Shown here: piece after piece, positions 1 to 11,586 of the stretch | Layout: every line of letters begins with the position of its first letter | Position numbering within the stretch: the first letter of the stretch is position 1 | Source of the DNA: Limnomonas spitsbergensis | Taxonomy: Eukaryota > Chlorophyta > Chlorophyceae > Chlamydomonadales | DNA: 64,000 nt | Reading direction: 5' to 3' | Assembly (NCBI GenBank): GCA_037349105.1 | Contig: JAYJMM010000078.1 | Coordinates: 1-64,000, forward strand | Made by a program: the position numbers and the translations under genes | Notes under the pieces: generated by a model | Told to the model about the DNA's origin: nothing | The model's database searches: none | What the model saw: only the letters and a program-made list of their open reading frames with translations

Positions 1-3000
1 CCGATGCCCCGATGCCCCGATGCCCCGATGCCCCGATGCCTCGATGCCACGATGCCCCGATGTCTTCATGCCACGATGCCCCGATGCCCTGATGCCCCGA
101 TGCCCCGATGCCCCGATGCCCCGATGCCCCGATGCCCCGATGCCCCGATGCCCCGATGCCCCGATGCCCCGATGCCCCGATACCCCGATACCCCGATGCC
201 CCGATACCCCGATGCCCCGATGCCCCGATGCCCCGATGCCCCGATTCCCCGATGTCCCGATGCCCCGATGCCCCGATGCCCCGCCGATGCCCCGATGCCC
301 CGATGCCCCGATGCCCCGATGCCCCGATGCCCCGATGCCCCGAAGCCCCGATGCCCCGATACCCCGATGCCCCGATACCCCGATGCCCCGATGCCCCGAT
401 GCCCCGATGCCCCGATTCCCCGATGTCCCGATGCCCCGATGCCCCGATGCCCCGCCGATGCCCCTATGCCCCGATGCCCCGATGCCCCGATGCCTCGATG
501 CCACGATGCCCCGATGTCTTCATGCCCCGATGCCCCGATGCCCCGATGCCCCGATGCCCCGATGCCCCGATGCCCCGATGCCCCGATGCCCCGATGCCTC
601 GATGCCCCGATGCCCCGATGCCCCGATGCCCCGATGCCTCGATGCCACGATGCCCCGATGTCTTCATGCCACGATGCCCCGATGCCCTGATGCCCCGATG
701 CCCCGATGCCCCGATGCCCCGATGCCCCGATGCCCTGATGCCCCGATGCCCCGATGCCCCGATGCCCCGATGCCCCGATGCCCCGATGCCCTGATGCCCT
801 TATGCCCCGATGCCCCGCCGATGCCCCGATGCCCCTGTGCACCGCCGATGCCCCGATGCCCCGATGCCCCGATGCCCCGATGCCCCGATGCCCCGATGCC
901 CCGATGCCCCGATGCCCCGCCGATGCCCCGATGCCCCGATGCACCGATGCCCCGATGCCCCGATGCCCCGATGCCCCGATGCCCCCATGCCCCGATGCCC
1001 CAATGCCCCGATGTCTTGATGCCCCGATGCCCCGATGCCCCGATGCCCCGATGCCCCGATGCCCCGATGCCCTGATACCCCGATGCCCCAATGCCCCGAT
1101 GCCCCGATGCCCCGATGCCCCGATGCCCCGATGCCCCGCCGATGCCCCGATGCCCCGATGCCCCGATGCCCCGATGCCCCGATGCCCCGATGCCCCGATG
1201 CCCCAATATCCTGATGCCCCGATGCCCCGATGCCTTGATGCCCCGATGCCCCAATGCCCCGATGCCCCAATATCCTGATGCCCCGATGCCCTGATACCCC
1301 GATGCCCCAATGCCCCGATGCCCCGATGCCCCGATGCCCCGATGCCCCGATGCCCCGCCGATGCCCCGATGCCCCGATGCCCCGATGCCCCGATGCCCCG
1401 ATGCCCCGATGCCCCGATGCCCCGATGCCCCGATGCCCCAATATCCTGATGCCCCGATGCCCCGATGCCCTGATGCCTTGATGCCCCGATGCCCCGATGC
1501 CCGGAAGCCCGGATGCCCCGTTGCCCCGCAGATGCCCCGCCGATGCCCCGATGCCCCGATGCCCCGATGCCCCGCCGATGCCCCGATGCCCCGATGCCCC
1601 GCCGATGCCCCGATGCCCCGATGCCCCAATGCCCCGCCAATGCCTGATGTCTTGATGCCCCGATGCCCCGATGCCCCGATGCCCCGATGCCCCGCTGCCC
1701 CGATGCCCCGATGCCCCGATGCCCCGATGCCCCGATGCCCCGATGCCCCGATGCCCCAATGCCCCGCCAATGCCCCGATGCCCCGATGCCCCGATGCCCC
1801 GATGCCCCGTTGCCCCGATGCCCCGATGCCCCGATGCCCCGATGCCCCGATGCCCCAATGCCCCGATGCCCCGATGCCCCGATGCCCCGATGCCCCGATG
1901 CCCCGATGCCCCCATGCCCCAATGCCCCGATGCTCCGATGCCCCGATGCCCCAATGCCCAGATGCCCCGATGCCCCGATGCCCCGATGCCCCTATGCCCC
2001 GAAGCCCCGATGCCCCGATACCCCGATGCCCCGATGCCCCGATGCCCCGATGCCCCGATGCCCCGATGCCCCGATTCCCCGATGTCCCGATGCCCCGATG
2101 CCCCGATGCGCCGCTGATGCCCCGATGCCCCGATGCCCCAACCCCGATGCCCCGATGCCCCGATGCCCCGATGCCCCGATGCCCCGATGCCCCGATGTCT
2201 TCATGCCACGTTGCCCCGATGCCCTGATGCCCCCATGCCCCGATGCTCCGATGCCCCGATGCCCCGATGCCCTGATGCCCCGATGCCCCGATGCCCCGAT
2301 GCCCCGATACCCCGATGCCCCGATGCCCTGATGCCCTTATGCCCCGATGCCCCGCCGATGCCCCGATGCCCCTGTGCACCGCCGATGCCCGATGCCCCGA
2401 TGCCCCGATGCCCCGATGCCCCGATGCCCCGATGCCCCGATGCCCCGCCGATGCCCCGATGCCCCGATGCCCCGATGCCCCGATGCCCCGATGCCCCGAT
2501 GCCCCGATGCCCCGATGCCCCGATGCCCCGATGCCCCGATGCCCCGATGCCCCGCCGATGCCCTGATGCCCCGATGCCCCGATGCCCCGATGCCCCGATG
2601 CCCCGATGCCCCGATGCTTCAATGTCCTGATGCCCCGATGCCCCGATGCCCTGATGCCCCGATGCCCCGATGCCCCGATGCCCGGATGCCCCATTGCCCC
2701 GCTGATGCCCCGCCGATGCCCCGATGCCCCGATGCCCCGATGCCCCGCCAATACCCCGATGCCCCGATGCTCCGCCAATACCCCGCCGATAACCCGATGC
2801 CCCGATGCCCCAATGCTCCGCCAATGCCCCGTTGCCCCGATGCCCCGATGCCCCGATGCCCCGATGCCCCGATGCCCCGATGCCCCGATGCCCCGATGCC
2901 CCGATGCCCCAATGCCCCAATGCCCCGATGCCCCGATGCCCCGATGCCCCAATATCCTGATGCCCCGATGCCCCGATGCCTTGATGCCCCAATGCCCCGA

Positions 3001-6000
3001 TGCCCTGATGCCCGGATGCCCCGTTGCCCCGCCGATGCCCCGCCGATGCCCCGATGCCCCGATGCCCCGATGCCCCGCCGATGCCCCGATGCCCCGATGC
3101 CCCGCCGATGCCCCGATGCCCCGATGCCCCAATGCCCCGCCAATGCCCTGATGCCCCGATGCCCCGATGCCCCGATGCCCCGTTGCCTCGATGCCCCGAT
3201 GCCCCGATGCCCCGATGCCCCGATGCCCCGATGCCTTGATGCCCCGATGCCCCGATGCCCCGATGCCCCGATGCCCCGATGCCCCTATGCCCCGATGACC
3301 CGATGCCCCAATGCCCCGATGCCCCGATGCTCCGATGCCCCGATGCCCCGATGTTCAGATGCCCCGATGCCCCGATGCCCCGATGCCCCGATGCCCCGAT
3401 GCCCCGATGCTCCGATGCCCCGATGCCCCGATGCCCCGATGCTCCGATGCCCCGATGCCCCGATGCCCCGATGCCCCAATGTCTTGATGCCCCGATGCCC
3501 CGATGCCCCGATGCCCCGATGCCCCGATGCCCCGATACCCCGATGCCCCGAAGCCCCGATGCCCCGATACCCCGATGCCCCGATGCCCCGATGCCCCGAT
3601 GCCCTGATGCCCCGATGCCCCGATGCCCCGATGCACCGATGCCCCGATGCCCCGCCGATGCCCCGATGCCCCGATGCCCCGATGCCCCGATGCCCTGATG
3701 CCCCGATGCCCCGATGCCCCGATGCCCCGATGTCTTGATGCCCCGATGCCCCGAAGCCCTGATGCCCCGATGCCCCGATGCCCCGATGCCCCGATGCCCT
3801 GATGCCCTGTTGCCCCGATGCCCCGATGCCCCGATGCCCCAATATCCTGATGCCCCGATGCCCCGATGCCTTGATGCCCCAATGCCCCGATGCCCTGATG
3901 CCCGGATGCCCCGTTGCCCCGCCGATGCCCCGCCGATGCCCCGATGCCCCGATGCCCCGATGCCCCGCCGATGCCCCGATGCCCCGATGCCCCGCCGATG
4001 CCCCGATGCCCCAATGCCCCAATGCCCCGCCAATGCCCGATGCCCCGATGCCCCGATGCCCCGATGCCCCGATGCCCCGATGCCCCGATGCCCCGATGCC
4101 CCGATGCCCCGATGCCCCGATGCCCCGCCAATGCCCCGATGCCCCGATGCCCCGATGCTCCGATGCCCCGATGCCCCGATGTTCAGATGCCCCGATGCCC
4201 CGATGCCCCGATGCCCCGATACCCCGATGCCCCGATGCCCCGATTCCCCTGATGCCCTGATGCCCCGATGCCCCGATGCACCGATGCACCGATGCCCCGA
4301 TGCCCCGCCGATGCCCCGATGCCCCGATGCCCCGATGCCCCGATGCCCCGATGCCCCGATGCTCCGATGCCCCGATGCCCCGATGTTCAGATGCCCCGAT
4401 GCCCCGATGCCCCGATGCCCCGATGCCCCGATGCCCCTATGCTCCGATGCCCCGATGCCCCGATGCCCCGATGCTCCGATGCCCCGATGCCCCGATGCCC
4501 CGATGCCCCGATGCCCTGATGCCCCGATGCCTCGATGCCCTGATGCCCCGATGCCCCGATGCACCGATGCACCGATGCCCCGAAGCCCCGATGCCCCGAT
4601 ACCCTGATGCCCCGATGCCCCGATTCCCCTGATGCCCTGATGCACCGATGCACCGATGCACCGATGCACCGATGCCCCGATGCCCCGCCGATGCCCCGAT
4701 GCCCCGATGCCCCGATGCCCCGATGCCCCGCCAATGCCCCGATGCCCCGATGCCCAGATGCCCCGATGCCCCGATGCCCCGATGCCCCGATGCCCCGAAG
4801 CCCCGATGCCCCGATACCCCGATGCTCCGATGCCCCGATGCCCCGATGCCCTGATGCCCCGATGCCCCGATGCACCGATGCACCGATGCCCCGATGCCCC
4901 GCCGATGCCCCGATGCCCCGATGCCCCGATGCCCTGATGCCCCGATGCCCCGATGCCCCGCTGCCCCGATGCCCCGATGCCCCGATGCCCCGATGCCCCG
5001 ATGCCCCGATGCCCCGGTGCCCCGATGCCCCGATGCCCTGATGCCCCGATGCCCCGATGCCCCGATGCCCCGATGCCCCGATGCCCCGATGCCCCGAAGC
5101 CCCGATGCCCCGATACCCCGATGCCCCGATGCCCCGATGCCCCGATGCCCTGATGCCCCGGTGCCCCTATGCCCCGATGCCCCGATGCCCCGATGCCCCG
5201 CCGATGCCCCGATGCCCCGATGCCCCGATGCCCTGATGCCCCGATGCCCCGATGCCCCGATGCCCCGATTCCCCAATGTCTTGATACCCCGATGCCCCGA
5301 TTCCCTGATGCCCCGATGCCCCGATGCCCCAATGCCCCGATGCCCTGATGCCCTGTTTCCCCGATGCCCCGATGCCCCGATGCCCCAATGCCCCGCCAAT
5401 GCCCCGATGCCCCGATGCCCCGATGCCCCGATGCCCCGTTGCCCCGATGCCCCGATGCCCCGATGCCCCGATGCCCCGATGCCCCGATGCCCCGATGCCC
5501 CGATGCCCCGATGCCCCGATGCCCCGATGCCCCGATGCCCCGATGCCCCGATGCCCCGATGCCCCGATGCCCCAATGTCTTGATGCCCCGATGCCCCCAT
5601 GCCCTGATGCCCCGATGCCCCGATGCCCCGATGCCCCGATGCCCCGATGCCCCGATACCCTGATGCCCTGATACCCCGATGCCCCGATGCCCCGATGCCC
5701 TGATGCCCCGATGCCCCGATGCCCCGATGCCCTGATGCCCCGATGCCCCGCCGATGCCCCGATGCCACTGTGCACCGCCGATGCCCCGATGCCCCGATGC
5801 CCCGATGCCCCGATGCCCTGATGCCCTGATACCCCGATGCCCCGATGCCCCGATGCCCTGATGCCCCGATGCCCCGATGCCCCGATGCCCCGATGCCCCG
5901 ATACCCCGATGCCCCGATGCCCCGATGCCCCGATGCCCCGATGCCCCGATGCCCCGATGCCCCGATGCCCCGCCGATGCCCCGCTGATGCCCCGATGCCC

Positions 6001-6395
6001 CGATGCCCCGATGCCCCGATGCCCCGATGCCCCGATGCCCCGATGCCCCGATGCCCCGATGCCCCAATGTCTTGATGCCCCGATGCCCCGATGCCCTGAT
6101 GCCCCGATGCCCCGATGCCCCGATGCCCCGATGCCCCGATGCCCTGATGCCCCGATGCCCCGATGCCCCGATGCCCCGATGCCCTGATGCCCCGATGACC
6201 CGCCGATGCCCCGATGCCACTGTGCACCGCCGATGCCCCGATGCCCCTGTGCACCGCCGATGCCCCGTTGCCCCGCTGATTCCCCGATGCCCCGCCGATG
6301 CCTCGATGCTCCGCCGATGCCCCGTTGCCCAGGACACCGATGCCCCGTTGCCCTGCTGATGCCCCGATGCCCAGCCGATGCCCTGATGCTCCGAA
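1..6395. repeat. Satellite of 8-bp unit GATGCCCC with higher-order structure
   Basis: About 6.4 kb of an octamer, read as CCCCGATG on the plus strand, with point variants (CCCTGATG, CCCCAATG, CCTCGATG) and 11-bp variants containing CCGCCGATG. The left end is cut by the window. Because 8 bp against codons repeats every 24 bp, all six frames stay open as 8-residue repeats, so the long frames here are not evidence of genes. Rare variants recur in blocks, for example CCAATATCC blocks near 1436, 2947 and 3837 and CTGTGCACC blocks near 835, 2374 and 6246. The right end decays into diverged units from about 6200. The minus strand is G-rich, with GGGG runs every 8 bases. Confidence 0.97.
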
Positions 6396-7640
6396 GGTAG
6401 AGCGCATTTTAGCTCTATTTTGTGCTGTCAAACAAATGTGGGCCTTGCACGAGTCTTCAGCATGGAACGCTTGGCTGCGTGGGCGCTGAAATATTTGTGT
6501 GGCTGCAACATTTGTTATAACGAACAATTTAAAGATGTGATAGTTGGGGGTGAACGAGGTTACCTATGTGGTTCAAAGCGTGATAGTCTTGTCAAAGGTT
6601 ATATAGTACGGAATTCTTGAGGCCCCTGGTTTCGCTACACACACTCCCATTTCCTGTCATTTGTTAGTGTAATGGGCGTGTTATAATTGTCTCAACAGGA
6701 GGTTAGAGCCCCTAAGTGGAATGGGCGTTTGCAGCTCATACGGTACATGGAGCAAGCCTGGCTATGACTGAACAAAGGCTGGTGCATATCCGTTGGGCCC
6801 TGCTTATCGCTCGACCGCATGGGTTTATAGGGGACGAACAAGCTGAACTACTGTAAGTAAATGACATAGCACATTAGCACCACTGGGTCTTTGTAAGAAA
6901 CACTTGACCATGTGACAAAAATGAAATCTAGCTCAACTAAGGTATCATGTTGTCTTTGTGTGTCCAGCAGTTCAGGACAGGTGGCTCGAAACAAACTAAA
7001 AACACGGAGGAACCCCTTTTGTTCCTATCTTTTGCTTGGACTTAACAAAGTGCGAACCTGACCGCTCAACAAATCCTTGAAAACGTGAGGCGCGCACACA
7101 AAAAACAGCCCGGCGGGTGCGCATGTGGCCCTTATCCGTAGCTCGGGAAAAGTGAGCGACAAGCAGCAGGGGCACAAAAGCAACTAGTGTCCACAAGGCC
7201 GCAATATCTTATGCGTGAAAATTTAGAAAGAAAGAAAGAAAACGCCTGAGCGTGGCTTGAGGAATACGGGATTTTAAATGCCGTACATATAGAAATAGAA
7301 CAAATAGCAACTGTCCACCTGAGGGGGTGGGTTTGGAGCGAGTCATGTTCGGAGCGGTGGTTCGGAGGCAGAATAATCGGAGCACCGGTTCGGAGGCAAG
7401 AAAACTATGAGACCTCGGAAAAAGGCCGTCGTTCATGGCATCTTGTAATTTCAGAAATTTTCAAGACCGCTTTGAACATAGTCTCCACCACTTGTGCTAA
7501 CAAAAGCCACCACTTTGGCCAGAACATGATTGCGATATATCCCGGGCCTTCCCAACTGGTGCTCCGATCACCGGCGCTCCGATCATACTTTGCACGCATC
7601 GTTGTGGTCATTCACGTGAGTGAGGTGAATGGGGCCGCTT
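6396..7640. other. Intergenic, no convincing gene
   Basis: Unique-looking sequence with only short open frames. It holds one diverged copy of a dispersed core (GGGCCCTGCTTATCGCTCG, near 6796) related to copies near 32.2, 32.9, 33.9 and 36.4 kb. I saw no exon with a supported splice pair. Confidence 0.5.
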
Positions 7641-8465
7641 TTTCATCTCGGGGGCATGGGGGCATTGGGAGTACTGGTAATCTGTCTGCGGGGGCGGGGG
7701 CATGCATGGGCATCCGATTGGGCATGGTGGATTCTGGATGCATGGGGACAGCTTTGACACCATGGGCTGCATGCTTGCTGCAACAAAACTGATTTATGTA
7801 AAAGTTGGAGACTTTGCCGCTTGTAGAGAGACATGGAAAGAGGCACGAAAGGGAATTGCTCCGGCTTAACCCGTGAAATACAAATACAATTGTAATTTGC
7901 TTACCGTATGTGTAGCATTTGAAGTTTCCGGGAGGGAGTATTGGATGTGGCAAGGGCACCTAGAGGGGTGCTACGTTGTGAAGGCCAAAACCATCAACTG
8001 GAAGTATCCCTCGGTAGATTGCGGTTCGCAGGAGGGCATGCCGGGGCATGTAGAGGACCTGGATAGGGGTGCTGCAACGTCTTCCACGAGCTGCCAGGGG
8101 AAGTAGGGCATGTGGAGGGGAAAGCTGCTGTCTAATTTGACTGAGTCTCTGATGCTTGCAGCCCTCCAGCCGCTCATGGACGGCCAAGAAGAAACAGGTG
8201 ACCTGAGATGATGCCTGACTGGGCCAGTCCGTGGTGTGGGTGCAAAGTCTCCATGAACCCGCCTCTGGTTGAGACCCAGAGGCGTGGGTTGGGGTGCCCC
8301 CACCCCTCCAATTGGTTGGGTGGGCCACATTGTTTTCATTTTAGTGCAAACTATGCCACCTTTGGGGTCCGTGAGGTGGGCTTTAACCTTGACTGACCTA
8401 CATCCGGTGGCCTTCGCAGCAGGGTCCCCGCACCAGGCCCCTTGCGGCCGTGATGTAGCTGAAGG
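7640..8465 (+). repeat. Left copy of an old duplication (partner about 10000-11000)
   Basis: The order of landmarks matches the segment at about 10000-11000: a GGGGCATG-rich stretch, GACAGCTTTGACACCA, a CTTAGCCCGTGAA-like block, a block GCTCATGGACGGCCAAGAAG (8171-8190), CCACC(C)GTCCAATTGG, and a CAGCAGGG-type ending. Similarity is patchy with many indels, so the duplication is old. The block at about 8158-8198 is the best conserved and is flanked by TTGCAG and GTGA, so it could be an exon of about 40 bp. The segment ends in a copy of a short dispersed family (8370-8465) that finishes in GATGTAGCTGAA. Confidence 0.6.
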
Positions 8466-8677
8466 GTACCTAGATTGCAATAAAAGTAACAGGACTCTAT
8501 GTCCAACTTGACGCCCTCCGCATTTGACCCAACGTCCCTGGTTTTGTACCTGTTTGTCCCTGGTTTTGTACCTGTTTGTCCCTGGTTTTGTACCTGTTTG
8601 TCACTGTTATGACTACCAGTGCTGTCCATACTATGAGTATTGTCCAGAACATACCTTTCGGTAACCCTGTCATGCAG

Positions 8678-9920
8678 GCCTATTAACACTTCCATCTTCC
8701 GTTCTGGATCAGATCCTAGGCCCATTCCTAGGTCTAGGTTTGTACCGAGCTGTCAGCAAGGGGCTGCGGGATGCCTTGGACAACAACAACAGTCGGCTGT
8801 ATCTGGAAAAGCGCAGCAATGAGCCTGACGACGCCGGGGAGCCCCTCGCCACCCGGGCCTTGATACATGGAGTCCTCTTGCGCATGCCCCGCCTGTCTGA
8901 TTTGACATTTGGCAACACCCTGGACGCTGCTGACGTTGCCAGTATCTGCCAGTCGGTGCCTTGGACCCAGCTGGAACGGTTGGCGATTTACGAATTCAAT
9001 GATTTCATGTTGCCGGTGCCTTGCGCTTCGCTGCTGACACTGGAACTCAACGGTAACTTCGAGGTTGGTTTGGTAGAGACTATGTTCCAAATCTTGTACT
9101 ACTAGCACTATGTATGTGTGTACCGTTTGTTTGTACGCATATGTAGGCATGGCACTTGCATGTTTACTGGATAGGTATCCTTGACGGAAGATTCTTTTGC
9201 TAGGAGTAAACAAAGTGTGAGGCAGATGACGGCCACATAGTGTGATTACTCATCTCTGTAATGTGTGAACCCTGCTTCCAGGTGTTGGACCTGTCATCTT
9301 TCGCAGCTAGCAGGGGGGTGTTGAGGCATCTCAACCTATCCTATTGCACGAGCTTGTCCGACCTGTCAGCGCTGGAGGCATTCACAGCCATGCAGCACCT
9401 CGACCTGTCCTCTATGGACAACGCCATGGCTTTGACCAACCTGTCAGCCCTGTCAGCGTGCACACTGCTGCAGCATCTGAACCTCTCCGGCTGCCGTGGA
9501 GTGCGAGGCCTGTCGCCCCTAGCAGCTTGTACGGCCCTGCAATATCTGAACCTCAGCCGCTGCTCTAAAGTTCAGGACCTGACCCCCCTGGGATCATGCA
9601 CAGCACTGACGCACCTCAACCTATCATACTGCGACAATGTGCAAGATCAAGACCTTTCCGCCCTGATGCTGTGCACAGCGCTGCAGCTTCTCAGGCTCTC
9701 TGGCAATCTACATTTGCAGGACCTTTCCGCACTGGCAGCTTGCACAGCCCTGCTACACCTCGACCTATCCTACTGTGTTGGAGTGCAGGACCTTTCAGCG
9801 TTGGCTGCTTGCACGGCGCTGCAACATCTCGACCTCACCGACTGTGATAATGTGCAAAATCTATCTGGGTTGGCAGCCTGCATGGCGCTGCAGCATCTCG
9901 ACCTGACAGGTTGTGATAAT
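8678..9920 (+). CDS. F-box-like leucine-rich repeat protein (partial, 5' exons not found)
   Basis: Exon 8678-9063 follows acceptor CATGCAG. It opens with LPSSVLDQIL and, about 15 residues later, AVSKGLRDALDNN, the spacing expected of an F-box. Exon 9282-9920 joins it in phase 0 (donor GAG/GTTGGT, weak; acceptor TTCCAG). The second exon holds about nine leucine-rich repeats of 22-24 residues of the type LSALAACTALQHLDLTDCDN, with a cysteine in the CxxL position as in AMN1/FBXL-type LRRs. F-box/LRR proteins are usually substrate receptors of SCF ubiquitin ligases; that role is inferred from the family. The donor at 9921 is GTGAGA. Downstream comes a 9-bp array, and further LRR-like coding only at about 11007-11064, so the 3' end is unresolved. 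No initiator is visible in this exon; the start lies in an upstream exon I could not identify. Confidence 0.72.
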
Positions 9921-9956
9921 GTGAGATCCTCTTCACTGAGTGAGGTTGGAGGAGGC

Positions 9957-10110
9957 AGTGTTTGCAGCATGGGATGCATGGGGGCATGGGGGCATGGGGG
10001 CATGGGATGCATGGGGGCATGGGGGCATGGGATGCATGGGGGCATGGGGAGCATGGGGGCATGGGGGCATGGGGAGCATGGGGGCATGGGGGCATGGGGA
10101 GCACTCTGTC
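9957..10110. repeat. GGGGGCATG minisatellite (9-bp unit with variants)
   Basis: Tandem GGGGGCATG and GGGATGCAT/GGGGAGCAT variants just after the LRR exon donor, probably inside the following intron. A shorter relative of this G-rich stretch lies at about 7650-7740 in the left copy of the duplication. Confidence 0.9.
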
Positions 10111-11000
10111 TGTGGAAACAGGGCGTACAAGGGATGAGATGGAGCATGGTGGATGGGGACAGCTTTGACACCACGGGCCGCATTGGGAGCACGCATTGGG
10201 AGCACGCAAGCATACACGCTCGCACCATGCACACACACACCCCAACCTGTATGTGGCGGGTCAGGTTTGCAGGCCTTGCAGGATAGAGTGAGGTCAGGTG
10301 GGGGGTTGAGACGAGGTATCTTGGAGAGGATGCATGGAAAGGGGCACAGAGGGGGGGGGAGCACGGCTTAGCCCGTGAACTGCAAATGTTTACAAAATAA
10401 AAATCCAGTCTGCTCCCTTGAGCATTTTGTAGTTCCTAGGAGGGGCTGTTGGATGTCAGAAGCAGACGTAGGGGGGATGCTACTATCCTTCTGAGGATCG
10501 CAGTTCATCGGAGGGCACAGCGTGGCAGGTAGAGGACATGTACGGGGGTGCTGCGGTGTCTCATGTGAGGTGGTAGGGGCAGGAGGGGACATGGCAGGGG
10601 TTCTTGCTGTATGGCACTATGGCTGTGTAGGGACAACCGACAGAAAATGTATGATTGGACTGAGTGTCTGATGCTTGCAGCTCTCCAGTCGCTCATGGAC
10701 GGCCAAGAAGAAACAGATGAACTAAGATGATGCCTGGCTGGGCCGGTCCAAGGTGTGAAGAGGGAGTGGTTACACAGTTTCCATGATTCCTCTCAAGACT
10801 GAGAGCTAGAGGGGTGGATATGTGGTGCCCCCACCCGTCCAATTGGTGGGATGGTCGTAATCGATTCAGTTTGAGTGCGCACCAGAACACCTTTGGGTTG
10901 CCGCTGGGCAGCAACCATTGGGCAAAATGGATCAGACCCTTGACCAGCCGTAGGCCAGCTACCTGTGCAACAGGGCTTGTTGCACCATCCATGCTAATTT
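10110..11000 (+). repeat. Right copy of the old duplication (partner 7640-8465)
   Basis: Shares ordered landmarks with 7640-8465, including the near-identical block at about 10680-10716 (CTCATGGACGGCCAAGAAGA). In this copy the GTGA after the block is ATGA, so a splice donor there would be lost. The end (10905-11000) is another member of the dispersed family that ends in ATGTAGCTGAA-like sequence elsewhere. Confidence 0.6.
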
Positions 11001-11174
11001 GCTGGACCTCTGTGTGGTGACAGCTTGCATGGTGCTGCAACTTTTCGACCTCACCAGCTGTGACATGTAACATTCTCACCATTTCCGGCAGCTGTGGTGG
11101 CGAATACAGAGTGCATGGACTGCGGCATTATCAACAGTGATGATGACGAGGAGGAGGGGGAGCAGGTGGTGTGA
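10996..11174 (+). pseudogene. Degenerate LRR remnant and possible terminal exon
   Basis: A short frame ending at TAA near 11064 reads VTACMVLQLFDLTSCDM, clearly an LRR unit like those at 9282-9920 but with the consensus partly lost. Just after it, acceptor-like CCGGCAG precedes a frame with an acidic end (SDDDEEEGEQVV, stop 11172-11174). I could not join these to the LRR exon with consistent phase, so they may be the real 3' end, a decayed one, or a second decayed gene. Confidence 0.4.
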
Positions 11175-11586
11175 GCCGGATTAAACCAGTTGCACGCATC
11201 CGGATTAGCTTGTAAATGCGCATGTGAATTAACATTTAGGCTTTGGGGTCGATGTTGTCTTTGTTGTATTCATTCTGAAATGTCCATAATTACTTACTGG
11301 TGAACGCATTTTAAATAAGTACCAGGCACAATGTTCATATCTTCTCATATCCCCCCCTGTTTCATCCTTATACAGACTCGTAAAAATAGACAGGTTCTCG
11401 AGCCGGGTTGGGTGCGTGGAATAGATTTCTTTGGTGCACGGGCTTGGCTAGATAATCCTGGTATGATCACAGGATACTCGTCGCGCGACAGTGTGCGGAG
11501 TTCCTGGAAAACACCCCTGTTGCATGACTAGGTTGGCAATTTGATGAGATCATGACCTCCCAGCCCAGGGGGCTGGCCCTTCATGA
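11175..11586. other. Convergent intergenic gap, nothing recognised
   Basis: About 410 bp between the LRR region on the plus strand and the stop of exostosin gene A on the minus strand. It has only short open frames and no clear element. Confidence 0.5.

Noticed and set aside
66..6337. Very long frames of MPRCPDAP or GIGASGHR repeats on both strands
   Set aside because: An 8-bp unit without stops opens all frames; no start context, splice signal or non-repeat domain supports a protein.
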